Assembly: GCA_902794095.1 (NCBI GenBank)
Contig: CADBFZ010000005.1
Location: forward strand, 1-64,000
Reading direction: 5' to 3'
Length of the DNA stretch: 64,000 bases
Origin: an uncultured Lachnospiraceae bacterium
GTDB taxonomy: Bacteria > Bacillota > Clostridia > Lachnospirales > Lachnospiraceae
Under the pieces are notes generated by a model. It was not told the DNA's origin and did no database searches. It saw only the letters and a program-made list of their open reading frames with translations. The translations under genes and the position numbers were made by a program. Numbering within the stretch: position 1 is the first letter of the stretch; the number at the start of each line of letters is the position of its first letter. This document shows positions 56,548 to 64,000 of this stretch, one piece after another.

Positions 56548-57545
56548 ACTTTCCCAGATATATAAAAGAACATTGCATTCATGTAATCGCATGTTTGTTT
56601 CTCATTGTGACCATAGATATATTCCTGATGACCATCGGAGGTTCAACGCCTCTTATGATCTACGTGGCATGCGCATGTGCGGTTTCTTTTTTCATATGCA
56701 TGTATGCAGATTACAGGAAACTGAAAAATCTTTTTGATGATGTTCAAAATAAAACGGATGCGCTGGAGAAAAAATATCTTGTGTCCGAAGTGATGGATAA
56801 AACCGGATCCCAGGAAAGCGAAATGCTTCTTTCCGTTTTGAAGAAAGCGGAAGTATCCATGAGCGATAATGTGGCGCAGTACAGAAGAGGAAGCGAAGAG
56901 TACAGAGATTATATAGAGACCTGGGTTCACGAAGTTAAGATCCCGATATCCGCATCGAGGATGATAATCGAAAACCACGGTGATGATACTGTATCCGAAA
57001 GCGGAATCTCTGATGAAATGGAAAGGATCGAAGGATATGTGGAGCAGGCACTTTTCTATGCCAGAAGCTCCTATGTTGAGAAAGACTTTTTCGTCAAGGA
57101 AGTAAATCTTGAAGAAATAGTTAAAGGAATTATTTCCAAGAGAAGAAAAACTCTTATTCCCATGCATGCATCCATTGATATCGGTGAACTGCACAGGGAT
57201 AGGAAGATCTTAAGTGACGGAAAGTGGCTGACATTCATCATCGGTCAGATAGTTGATAACAGCATCAAGTACGCATCACCTGTCAGAAACCTAAAGCTTT
57301 CTTTTAACCTCACTGAAGAAGACGGAAGAGCTGTACTTAATCTTAGTGATAACGGTGTGGGCATGAAGTCTGCAGAGATTCCCAGGGCTTTCGAAAAAGG
57401 ATTCACCGGGACGAACGGCAGAATAGGAAGAGCTTCAACCGGTATAGGACTGTATCTGTGCAAGAAGCTTTGTCAGAGGCTTGAGCACGAAATAGAGATC
57501 GAGTCCAAAGAGGGCGAAGGAACCACAGTTAAGATAAAATTCTAA
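56544..57545 (+). CDS. Intramembrane-sensing histidine kinase (BceS-like)
   Basis: The 333-residue protein has two helices at about 14-31 and 37-53 with almost no loop between them, as in kinases that sense through the ABC transporter. The H-box is ETWVHEVKIP; N-box IVDNSIKYA and G-boxes DNGVGM and STGIGLYL follow. Start TTG 56544 overlaps the regulator stop. Confidence 0.93.
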   Translation: MNFPRYIKEHCIHVIACLFLIVTIDIFLMTIGGSTPLMIYVACACAVSFFICMYADYRKLKNLFDDVQNKTDALEKKYLVSEVMDKTGSQESEMLLSVLKKAEVSMSDNVAQYRRGSEEYRDYIETWVHEVKIPISASRMIIENHGDDTVSESGISDEMERIEGYVEQALFYARSSYVEKDFFVKEVNLEEIVKGIISKRRKTLIPMHASIDIGELHRDRKILSDGKWLTFIIGQIVDNSIKYASPVRNLKLSFNLTEEDGRAVLNLSDNGVGMKSAEIPRAFEKGFTGTNGRIGRASTGIGLYLCKKLCQRLEHEIEIESKEGEGTTVKIKF

Positions 57546-57548
57546 GAT

Positions 57549-57585
57549 AAATGGGACACGGAGCAGGACCCCGTGTCCCATTTGA
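57549..57585. terminator. Terminator between the Bce module and bioY
   Basis: AATGGGACACGG/CCGTGTCCCATT hairpin with a loop of about eight bases. T-tracts are short on both strands, so strength is uncertain. Confidence 0.65.
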
Positions 57586-57586
57586 A

Positions 57587-58141
57587 TTATTCGAAAGGAA
57601 TAAATCTTTTAAGTCTTGATGTAAGAGTAAGTGCAAGTGCAATCTTGATAACATCGGGAATGATAAAAGGTAATACGCACCAGGAAAGAGCCGTCGCAAT
57701 GCCGATAGGCTCTTTTGTATTGGTGTAAACGGTGATGAACCATGCGGTACCGAAGGTATAGCAAATGATCAGGCCAATCACCATGGAGATTCCGAGAAGG
57801 ATTGTTTTCTTACTCTTACCCTTGATGAAGAGATGCTCAAAGAGCCACATGGCCAGCGTGGAGAAGATAAATCCGATGATGTATCCTCCGGTTGTTCCAA
57901 GAAGTGCTCCGATTCCGCCTTTGAATCCTGCAAACACGGGAAGGCCGATGGCACCGAGGAGAATGTAGATGAGAACAGATACGGTTCCTCTTTTTCCGCC
58001 CAGGAGTCCTGCTGCCAGGAAGATGGCAAAGGTCTGAAGAGTGAAGGGTACCGCACCGGGGATCTGTATCTGGGAACAGACAGCGATAAGCGCTGCGAAT
58101 AATCCGATGAATACTGTCTGTGTAAGTTTACTGTTTTTCAT
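57587..58141 (-). CDS. bioY: Biotin transporter BioY
   Basis: The 184-residue S component of a biotin ECF transporter has six helices. Characteristic blocks are QIQIPGAVPFTLQTFAIFLA and LGAIGLPVFAGFKGG. GGAGG lies ten bases before ATG 58141. Promoter and BirA-like operators lie directly upstream, consistent with biotin repression. Confidence 0.95.
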   Translation of the reverse strand: MKNSKLTQTVFIGLFAALIAVCSQIQIPGAVPFTLQTFAIFLAAGLLGGKRGTVSVLIYILLGAIGLPVFAGFKGGIGALLGTTGGYIIGFIFSTLAMWLFEHLFIKGKSKKTILLGISMVIGLIICYTFGTAWFITVYTNTKEPIGIATALSWCVLPFIIPDVIKIALALTLTSRLKRFIPFE

Positions 58142-58158
58142 TTCTGTAATGCCTCCGA

Positions 58159-58191
58159 ATTGTTAACTCAAACGTTGATGATGTTAACATT
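58159..58191 (-). promoter_or_regulatory. BirA-like operator 2 at the bioY promoter
   Basis: ATTGTTAAC-N15-GTTAACATT covers the -10 and the start region. It matches the GTTAAC-spacer-GTTAAC core of biotin repressor sites. Confidence 0.6.
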
Positions 58192-58209
58192 TAAAACATC
58201 CATTGTCAA
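58181..58209 (-). promoter_or_regulatory. Promoter of bioY
   Basis: On the minus strand TTGACA (58209-58204), a 17-base spacer and TAACAT (58186-58181). Each element is overlapped by one BirA-like repeat. Confidence 0.75.
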
Positions 58210-58234
58210 CCACCATTTTAAAATGGTTAACAAT
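58202..58234 (-). promoter_or_regulatory. BirA-like operator 1 at the bioY promoter
   Basis: ATTGTCAACC-N13-GGTTAACAAT is a near-perfect biotin-repressor palindrome and overlaps the -35 of bioY. Confidence 0.72.
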
Positions 58235-58572
58235 ACACATTAACGGCAAGTCAAAATCCTAAAAGCCCGGTATTCATGCGTGATTTACCGATAATCCGGA
58301 GCTGTATAGGTCTGGGAAACGCTCGTTATAAGAAACGTTTCGAATTGTGTTTATTTCGAGTATAAGCCACAAAATATTGTAAATTATTTGAATTTTCACA
58401 AATTGTTTGATAATTTAAGCGAAAACTATTCAATTTTTCAGATTATAGTGTTATAGTACATTATATAGAAAGTCAAAACGTTCGATGGGGACTATAAGAA
58501 AACGTATTCTCCAAAAGCACTGATTATTTCGAAAATTGCGCATCTAAGTACTGAAGCGGGAGGTCCTTATAC
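58235..58572 (+). promoter_or_regulatory. Regulatory gap ahead of the second glgC-glgD
   Basis: No ORF. It holds the perfect palindrome GAAACGTTTC (58332-58341) and the related CAAAACGTTCG (58474-58484), both LacI/CcpA-like half-site arrangements. AT-rich sequence at 58370-58470 includes TTCAAT-N17-TATAGT as a weak promoter candidate. Assignment is tentative. Confidence 0.35.
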
Positions 58573-59841
58573 ATGGTCAAAAAAGAAATGATAGCCATGC
58601 TGCTGGCAGGCGGACAGGGTTCCAGACTTGGCGTTCTCACTTCCAAAGTCGCTAAGCCCGCCGTATCATTCGGAGGAAAATACAGAATAATCGATTTCCC
58701 TTTGTCTAACTGTATCAACTCCGGTGTTGATACTGTCGGTGTGCTTACCCAGTATCAGCCCCTCAGGCTGAACTCCCACATCGGTATCGGTATTCCCTGG
58801 GATCTGGACAGAAACATAGGCGGTGTAAGCGTACTTCCTCCCTACGAAAGCGTTCAGGGAAGTGAGTGGTATTCGGGTACCGCAAATGCAATCTATCAGA
58901 ACATGGAATATATCGAGAATTACAATCCCGATTATGTTCTGATCCTTTCGGGTGACCATATTTACAAGATGGACTACGAAGTTATGCTTGATTTCCACAA
59001 GGCAAAGGGAGCGGATCTTACCATTGCCGTTATGCCCGTTCCTCTCGAGGAAGCAAGCAGATTCGGAGTTATGATAACCGACGAAGATAAGAGAATCGTC
59101 GACTTCGAAGAAAAGCCCAAGAATCCCAGATCTAATCTGGCTTCCATGGGTATCTATATTTTCAACTGGGAGACACTCCGTGAAGGAATGATTGCTCTCA
59201 AAGATATTCCCGGTCTTGATTTCGGTAAGCACATTATCCCTTATTGCAGAGATAAGGGCGCAGGCTTATACGCATATGAATTCAATTCTTATTGGAAGGA
59301 TGTAGGAACTCTTCATTCTTACTGGCAGGCCAATATGGAGCTCATTGATATAGTTCCCGAGTTCAATCTCTATGAGGAGTATTGGAAGATCTATACCAAG
59401 AGCGATATCCAGCCGCCTCAGTATTTCGGTCCCGAATCGGAAGTATCCAAATGTATCATCGGTGTCGGAAGTGAGATATGCGGTAAGGTCTTCAATTCCG
59501 TTATCGGATGTGGCGTAAGGATAGGCAAGAACACGGTAATCCGTGACTCGATAATAATGAACGAGACCGTCATCGGTGAAGGTTGCGATATTACAAAGGG
59601 TATCATCGCAGAACGCGTTAAGGTCGGAAACAATGTGGTAATGGGATTCGGAGAAGAAGTACCCAACGACACCGCACCTCAGATCTACACCGACGGACTC
59701 GTAACCATCGGAGAAAAGAGTGTTATTCCCGACGGAGTGAGAATAGGCAAGAATTCCGTTGTATATGGAGTGACTACGAAGGACGATTATCAGGATGATT
59801 ATCTCGGATGCGGTAAAACACTTATCACTGCTGAAGAGTAA
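58573..59841 (+). CDS. glgC: Glucose-1-phosphate adenylyltransferase, catalytic subunit (copy 2)
   Basis: The 422-residue ADP-glucose synthase opens with [18 protein letters not shown] and keeps the canonical [24 protein letters not shown] and [16 protein letters not shown]. The C-terminal beta-helix has a longer end than copy 1. GGGAGG precedes ATG 58573. It shares long identical blocks with the copy at 2176 but differs in the metal-loop motif. It forms an operon with glgD copy 2. Confidence 0.95.
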   Translation: MVKKEMIAMLLAGGQGSRLGVLTSKVAKPAVSFGGKYRIIDFPLSNCINSGVDTVGVLTQYQPLRLNSHIGIGIPWDLDRNIGGVSVLPPYESVQGSEWYSGTANAIYQNMEYIENYNPDYVLILSGDHIYKMDYEVMLDFHKAKGADLTIAVMPVPLEEASRFGVMITDEDKRIVDFEEKPKNPRSNLASMGIYIFNWETLREGMIALKDIPGLDFGKHIIPYCRDKGAGLYAYEFNSYWKDVGTLHSYWQANMELIDIVPEFNLYEEYWKIYTKSDIQPPQYFGPESEVSKCIIGVGSEICGKVFNSVIGCGVRIGKNTVIRDSIIMNETVIGEGCDITKGIIAERVKVGNNVVMGFGEEVPNDTAPQIYTDGLVTIGEKSVIPDGVRIGKNSVVYGVTTKDDYQDDYLGCGKTLITAEE

Positions 59842-59851
59842 GGAGTAGGAT

Positions 59852-60973
59852 ATGAGAGCTATCGGAATAATTCTTGCCGGCGGCAACAATCACAGAATGG
59901 CTGAGCTTTCGCAAAAGAGAGCGGTCTGCGCAATGCCTATTGCGGGCAGCTATCGCGCTATTGATTTTACTCTCAGTAACATGTCCAATTCACATGTTCA
60001 GAAAGTTGCGGTCTTTACACAGTACAATGCCGGAAGCCTTAACAGTCATATGAACTCATCCAAGTGGTGGGACTTCGGACGTAAACAGGGCGGACTCTAT
60101 GTACTTACTCCTGCGATGACATGCGACAACAGCAGCTGGTACAGAGGAACTGCGGATGCTATTTATCAGAACCTGGGATTCCTTAAAGAGAGCCATGAGC
60201 CTTACGTCATAATCGCACCCGGCGATTGCGTATACAAGATGGATTTCAATACTCTTCTTGAGTATCATGTCGATAAGAAAGCCGACATCACCGTAGTCTG
60301 CAAGGATCTTCCCGAAGGCTATGATATGTCCAGATACGGTACGATCATGATGAACGAAGAGATGAGAGTTGTGGGATTTGAGGAGAAACCTCTTCAGCCC
60401 AAGACAAGAACCATCTCATGCGGCATTTACATCATCCGCAGAAGACTTCTCATCGATGTTATCGAGAAGTGTGCCGAAGAAGACAGATATGATTTCGTAA
60501 GAGACGTAATCATAAGATATAAAGATGTTAAGAGAATGTTCGGATATAAGATCACATCCTATTGGAAGAACATCGCATCGGTAGAGGACTATTTCGATAC
60601 GAATATGGATTTCCTCAATCCCGACATAAGAGATTATTTCTTCAATCAGTATCCGAATATATACTCCAAGGTTGATGACCTTCCTCCCGCAAAATACAAT
60701 CCGGGCGCAAGCCTCAGGAATTCACTTGTATCGAGCGGTTGTATAGTAAACGGAAGCGTAGAGAACTCGATACTCTTCAAATCGAGCTACATCGGAAACA
60801 ATACCGTGATCCGAAATTCCATTATCCTCAACGATGTTTATATTGGTGACAATGCCGTCATAGAAAACTGCATCGTTGAAAGTCACAGCACAATAAACGG
60901 CGGAGAAGTCCACAGAGGCGAGGGGGGACAGATCAAAGTCGTGGTGGAACAAAGAGAACGGTTTGTTATGTAA
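59852..60973 (+). CDS. glgD: GlgD, regulatory-type subunit of ADP-glucose pyrophosphorylase (copy 2)
   Basis: The 373-residue protein keeps more of the N-terminal loop than copy 1: GIILAGGNNHRMAELS, but still lacks GGxGxRL. Then MPIAGSYRAIDFTLSNM and the beta-helix with GDNAVIENCIV. Eleven bases after glgC. Closed by a terminator. Confidence 0.93.
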   Translation: MRAIGIILAGGNNHRMAELSQKRAVCAMPIAGSYRAIDFTLSNMSNSHVQKVAVFTQYNAGSLNSHMNSSKWWDFGRKQGGLYVLTPAMTCDNSSWYRGTADAIYQNLGFLKESHEPYVIIAPGDCVYKMDFNTLLEYHVDKKADITVVCKDLPEGYDMSRYGTIMMNEEMRVVGFEEKPLQPKTRTISCGIYIIRRRLLIDVIEKCAEEDRYDFVRDVIIRYKDVKRMFGYKITSYWKNIASVEDYFDTNMDFLNPDIRDYFFNQYPNIYSKVDDLPPAKYNPGASLRNSLVSSGCIVNGSVENSILFKSSYIGNNTVIRNSIILNDVYIGDNAVIENCIVESHSTINGGEVHRGEGGQIKVVVEQRERFVM

Positions 60974-61010
60974 CATTCAGGGACTGGTAAAGAAGCTGGA
61001 TGAGGGGGAA

Positions 61011-61059
61011 GAAAAAAGTCTTTGGCAGGGCAGCGCGCCCGTGCCAAAGGCTTTTTTTA
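61011..61059 (+). terminator. Terminator of the second glgC-glgD
   Basis: AGTCTTTGGCA...TGCCAAAGGCT hairpin with an inner GGGC/GCCC, then a T-run. Confidence 0.88.
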
Positions 61060-61130
61060 TGCGCTAAAATACTCTATAATAATAACCCGATGTAAAAGCG
61101 TACTATTTTCCAAGGATATGGAGATTGAAA

Positions 61131-61712
61131 ATGAAGATGATAGTCGGACTCGGAAATCCGGGTAAGGATTATGAACATACAAGACATAACGTGGGCTTTG
61201 ATGTGATCACGAAACTTGCCAAGGACCTTGATATCGGTGCAGGTGCATGGAAAGCAGAGCACAGGGCTCACACCGCAAGGGCCATGATAGGAACCGAGAA
61301 GGTTATTCTCGTAAAGCCCCAGACATTTATGAACCTCTCAGGTGAAGCGGTAAGGGCACTGAATGATTACTACAAGCTTGAAGGTGTAAGCGATCTAATC
61401 GTAATATCCGATGACGTGGCACTTCCCACGGGACACATAAGGATCCGTGTTAAGGGAAGCGCAGGCGGACATAACGGACTTAAGAATATTATTCAGCACA
61501 TGGGAAGCGAAGCTTTTACAAGAGTAAGAGTAGGCGTCGGTGAATCCGGCGGAGATATGGTGGGACATGTGCTGGGAAGATTTTCAAGTGAAGATGCAAA
61601 GACCATGGACGAAGCCATAAGCAAGGCTGCGGATGCGGTAAAGTGCCTTGTTACGGACGGACCGGAACTTGCAATGACAAGATTTAATACCAAGAAAGAT
61701 GAAGCAAAATAA
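61131..61712 (+). CDS. pth: Peptidyl-tRNA hydrolase
   Basis: Releases tRNA from stalled peptidyl-tRNA. The 193-residue protein starts MKMIVGLGNPGKDYEHTRHN with catalytic His in RHNVGF, plus KPQTFMNLSGEAV and GGHNGLKNI. The frame can start at TTG 61125, but GGAG seven bases ahead of ATG 61131 decides. Next to mfd, as in many Firmicutes. Confidence 0.96.
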   Translation: MKMIVGLGNPGKDYEHTRHNVGFDVITKLAKDLDIGAGAWKAEHRAHTARAMIGTEKVILVKPQTFMNLSGEAVRALNDYYKLEGVSDLIVISDDVALPTGHIRIRVKGSAGGHNGLKNIIQHMGSEAFTRVRVGVGESGGDMVGHVLGRFSSEDAKTMDEAISKAADAVKCLVTDGPELAMTRFNTKKDEAK

Positions 61713-64000
61713 TGCATTGCTGGAGCCCATAAAGGGCCTGGCGGATATCGACAATATAAAAACGGTCATTTCGGGAAAAAGCGTAAGACTCCCCAAGGGT
61801 ACAGTCTCTATCGCAGGATGCGGAGATTCTCAAAAGCTCCACATGATAGCAGGCATATCCGAGGGAGTTAAGTGCCGTATTATCCTGACATATGATGACT
61901 TGAGGGCAAGGGCAGTCGCGGACGAGTTCAGACTCTATGATGAGAATACTTATTATTTCCCCGCGAAGGACCTTATTTTTTTCCAGTCTGATATTAACAG
62001 TAACGACCTTGTAAGAGACAGGATCAGAACTTACAGAGGACTTCTGGAGCAGGAAGACGTAACCGTAGTTACAACTTTCGCAGCTCTTATGACAAGACAG
62101 ATACCTGTCATGAATGACATGGCTGTCATAAATCTCAAGGCGGGCGGAACCGTTGATTCCGCAAAGCTCTCCAAGAAACTCACTTTCCTCGGATATGAAA
62201 GATGCGCCCAGGCACAGAGCCCGGGTCAGTTTGCAATCCGCGGAGATATTATCGACATTTACGATCTTACGGAGGACAACCCGTACCGTATCGAGGTATG
62301 GGGCGATGACATCGAATCCATAAGAACCTTCGATCCTTATTCCCAAAGATCAATCGAACAGCTGGAAAGCATCAGCATTTATCCTGCGTCCGAGATGCTC
62401 ATGGATGATGAGAGATTAAATGCAGGACTTGATCGCATTATGAAAGATGCGGAAGGAAGGTCTGCAAAGCTTAAGAAGGAATTCAGAACCGAAGAGGGAG
62501 CAAGGGTATTAGCCGATGCAAAGAGGTTAAAAGAAGACCTTACCGAGATTGGAAGAAAGCTGAATCTTGAAAGCTATCTGCTATATTTTTATCCGGAAGA
62601 GACTCTTTCTTTTCCTGCATGGATAAAAACTCTTTTCGGTGACGACGTAAGATACTTTGCTGATGAGCCCGTCAGATGTATCGGACAGGGCAAGGCCGTT
62701 GAGATGGAATTTAGGGAGAGCGTAACTTCCAGACTTGAGAAGGGCTATGCACTTCCCGGACAGGCGGATCTTATCTTCGGAACCGGACTTATCATGGAAG
62801 AGATGGAGAGTGCCGGACTTGTAGGACTTTCCGTATTTGATTCATCCAAAGAGGGATTTTCGCCTGCGTACAAATATGACATAGGCGGAAGAAACGTTCA
62901 GTCATATAACGGCAATGCGGAGCTTCTTGAAAAAGATCTCATGTCATTCAGGAAGAGAGGATACAAAGTCGTTATCTTCTCCCAGTCCAGAACCAGAGCC
63001 GACCGTATGCGTCAGGAACTTGAGAAGGACGGAATTCCCTGCGCATATACCGAAGAGCCCGGGGATTCTTTTGCCGAAGGCAGCATTACCATCATGCACG
63101 GATACGTCGAGAGAGGCTTCGAATATCCGATGCTTTCTTTTGCGGTGATCGCAGAGAATGATATATTCGGCGGACGCATTCGTAAAAAGAAGAAAAAGAG
63201 ATCGTCCACCTACACCGGAAGCAGGATCGCAGCACTGGAAGATCTGCATCCGGGAGATTACGTAGTTCACGAGACATACGGTCTCGGAGTATATAAAGGA
63301 ATCGAAAAGATCTCATCAGGAGATTCCGTTAAGGATTACATCAAGCTTGAATATTCGGGTGGCGGAGTTTTATACGTTCTTGCCACAGAGCTTGATATGG
63401 TTCAGAAGTATGCTTCCGCGGATATCGATAAGAAGCCCAAGATCAACAGACTCGGAGGCAAGGAGTGGGAGAAGACCAAGACCAAAGCCAGGGAGTCAGC
63501 TGAAGGCATTGCAAGAGACCTTGTGGAACTCTATGCGAAGAGACAGGCTGCGCCCGGATTTATCTACGGACCCGATACTGTTTGGCAGAGAGAATTCGAA
63601 GAGACATTTCCCTTCGATGAGACAGAGGACCAGCTGGATGCCATAAGGGATACCAAGGCCGACATGGAAAGCGGCAAGGTAATGGACAGACTTATCTGCG
63701 GAGACGTAGGTTTCGGAAAAACAGAGATTGCGATCCGTGCTGCGTTCAAAGCGGTTCAGGAAGGAAAGCAGGTTGCGTGCCTTGTTCCCACAACCATACT
63801 TGCCCAGCAGCATTTCTCCACCTTTACTCAGAGAATGAAGGATTTCCCTGTCAGCATAGGACTGCTGTCCAGATTCAGATCCACCAAAGAGATCAAGAAG
63901 ACAGTGGACGATCTGAGAAAGGGTCTTTGCGATATTGTAATCGGAACCCACAGACTTTTATCCAACGATGTCATGTTCAAAGATCTGGGACTTCTGATAA
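61699..64000 (+). CDS. mfd: Transcription-repair coupling factor Mfd (partial, 3' end cut by window)
   Basis: Displaces stalled RNA polymerase and recruits UvrA. The first 767 residues are present, starting MKQNNALLEPIKGL. UvrB-like modules come first (RGDIIDIYDL), then the RNA-polymerase-interacting domain (HPGDYVVHETYGLGVYKGIE), and the start of the helicase motor with Walker A CGDVGFGKTEIA. The frame stays open to the window edge before the DEEH motif. ATG 61699 overlaps pth by 14 bases. Confidence 0.95.
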   Translation, partial: MKQNNALLEPIKGLADIDNIKTVISGKSVRLPKGTVSIAGCGDSQKLHMIAGISEGVKCRIILTYDDLRARAVADEFRLYDENTYYFPAKDLIFFQSDINSNDLVRDRIRTYRGLLEQEDVTVVTTFAALMTRQIPVMNDMAVINLKAGGTVDSAKLSKKLTFLGYERCAQAQSPGQFAIRGDIIDIYDLTEDNPYRIEVWGDDIESIRTFDPYSQRSIEQLESISIYPASEMLMDDERLNAGLDRIMKDAEGRSAKLKKEFRTEEGARVLADAKRLKEDLTEIGRKLNLESYLLYFYPEETLSFPAWIKTLFGDDVRYFADEPVRCIGQGKAVEMEFRESVTSRLEKGYALPGQADLIFGTGLIMEEMESAGLVGLSVFDSSKEGFSPAYKYDIGGRNVQSYNGNAELLEKDLMSFRKRGYKVVIFSQSRTRADRMRQELEKDGIPCAYTEEPGDSFAEGSITIMHGYVERGFEYPMLSFAVIAENDIFGGRIRKKKKKRSSTYTGSRIAALEDLHPGDYVVHETYGLGVYKGIEKISSGDSVKDYIKLEYSGGGVLYVLATELDMVQKYASADIDKKPKINRLGGKEWEKTKTKARESAEGIARDLVELYAKRQAAPGFIYGPDTVWQREFEETFPFDETEDQLDAIRDTKADMESGKVMDRLICGDVGFGKTEIAIRAAFKAVQEGKQVACLVPTTILAQQHFSTFTQRMKDFPVSIGLLSRFRSTKEIKKTVDDLRKGLCDIVIGTHRLLSNDVMFKDLGLLI

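Overview
The window reads as a chromosomal segment of a low-to-mid GC Gram-positive anaerobe, most likely a Lachnospiraceae-type member of the Clostridia. Pointers are the SD-rich start sites, the paired glgC/glgD genes, the gdpP-rplI-dnaB order, MecA, a BceABRS-like module, a preQ1/QueT unit, an O2-sensitive pyruvate formate-lyase locus, several LPXTG-free lipoproteins and a CD1871A-type small CxxC protein. I see no insertion sequence, prophage or CRISPR array. Nearly all of the sequence is ordinary, tightly packed core genome.

Layout. 1-480: end of a 23S rRNA, tRNA-Asn with a broken upstream half-copy, and tRNA-Cys. 0.57-7.1 kb: a TIR/zinc-ribbon protein, a tiny membrane protein, glgC-glgD, a sirtuin and an SGNH esterase. 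7.1-9.35 kb (minus): DUF2975 / YozG-like HTH / DUF4173 membrane operon. 9.6-10.7 kb: rpsF-ssb-rpsR. 11.0-13.5 kb: a chemoreceptor with a triplicated sensor unit. 14.1-17.9 kb: a pyruvate formate-lyase locus whose glycyl-radical domain is a separate gene, with an extra small Cys-rich relative, the activase and a ferredoxin. 18.0-22.8 kb (minus): gdpP-rplI-dnaB and mecA. 22.8-23.5 kb: a 767-bp gap rich in RNA-like hairpins. 23.5-32.7 kb: GH18 protein, Sua5, RpiB, Upp, dCMP deaminase, SleB-like hydrolase and a YhaO/YhaN-like nuclease-ATPase pair. 33.3-40.5 kb: complete F-type ATPase operon with a Na+-type c-subunit signature. 40.6-44.8 kb: a large anchored surface protein and a TlpA / CxxC peptide / membrane Fe-S protein group. 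44.9-46.6 kb (minus): transglutaminase lipoprotein and queT with a preQ1-I riboswitch. 46.8-51.8 kb: murC, DnaD-like and DnaC/I-like helicase-loading proteins, PRPP synthase. 51.8-57.5 kb: a Bce-type peptide-antibiotic resistance module headed by a BceR-like operator, a 22-codon ORF and a DUF4003 gene. 57.6-58.2 kb (minus): bioY under two BirA-like operators. 58.6-61.0 kb: a second glgC-glgD pair. 61.1-64.0 kb: pth and a truncated mfd.

The part that most deserves attention is 14.1-17.9 kb. The 680-residue PflB stops exactly where the glycyl-radical domain should begin. That domain is supplied by an 81-residue protein, and between the two lies a 67-residue protein that shares the start of the radical domain but replaces the radical loop with a three-cysteine tail. 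The second is the Bce operon, where an operator matching the published BceR-type consensus places DUF4003 and a possible leader peptide inside a peptide-sensing regulon. Start codons were moved from the longest ORF wherever a Shine-Dalgarno sequence clearly selected an internal start; this is stated in each entry. All functional calls rest on reading motifs by eye, not on database searches.
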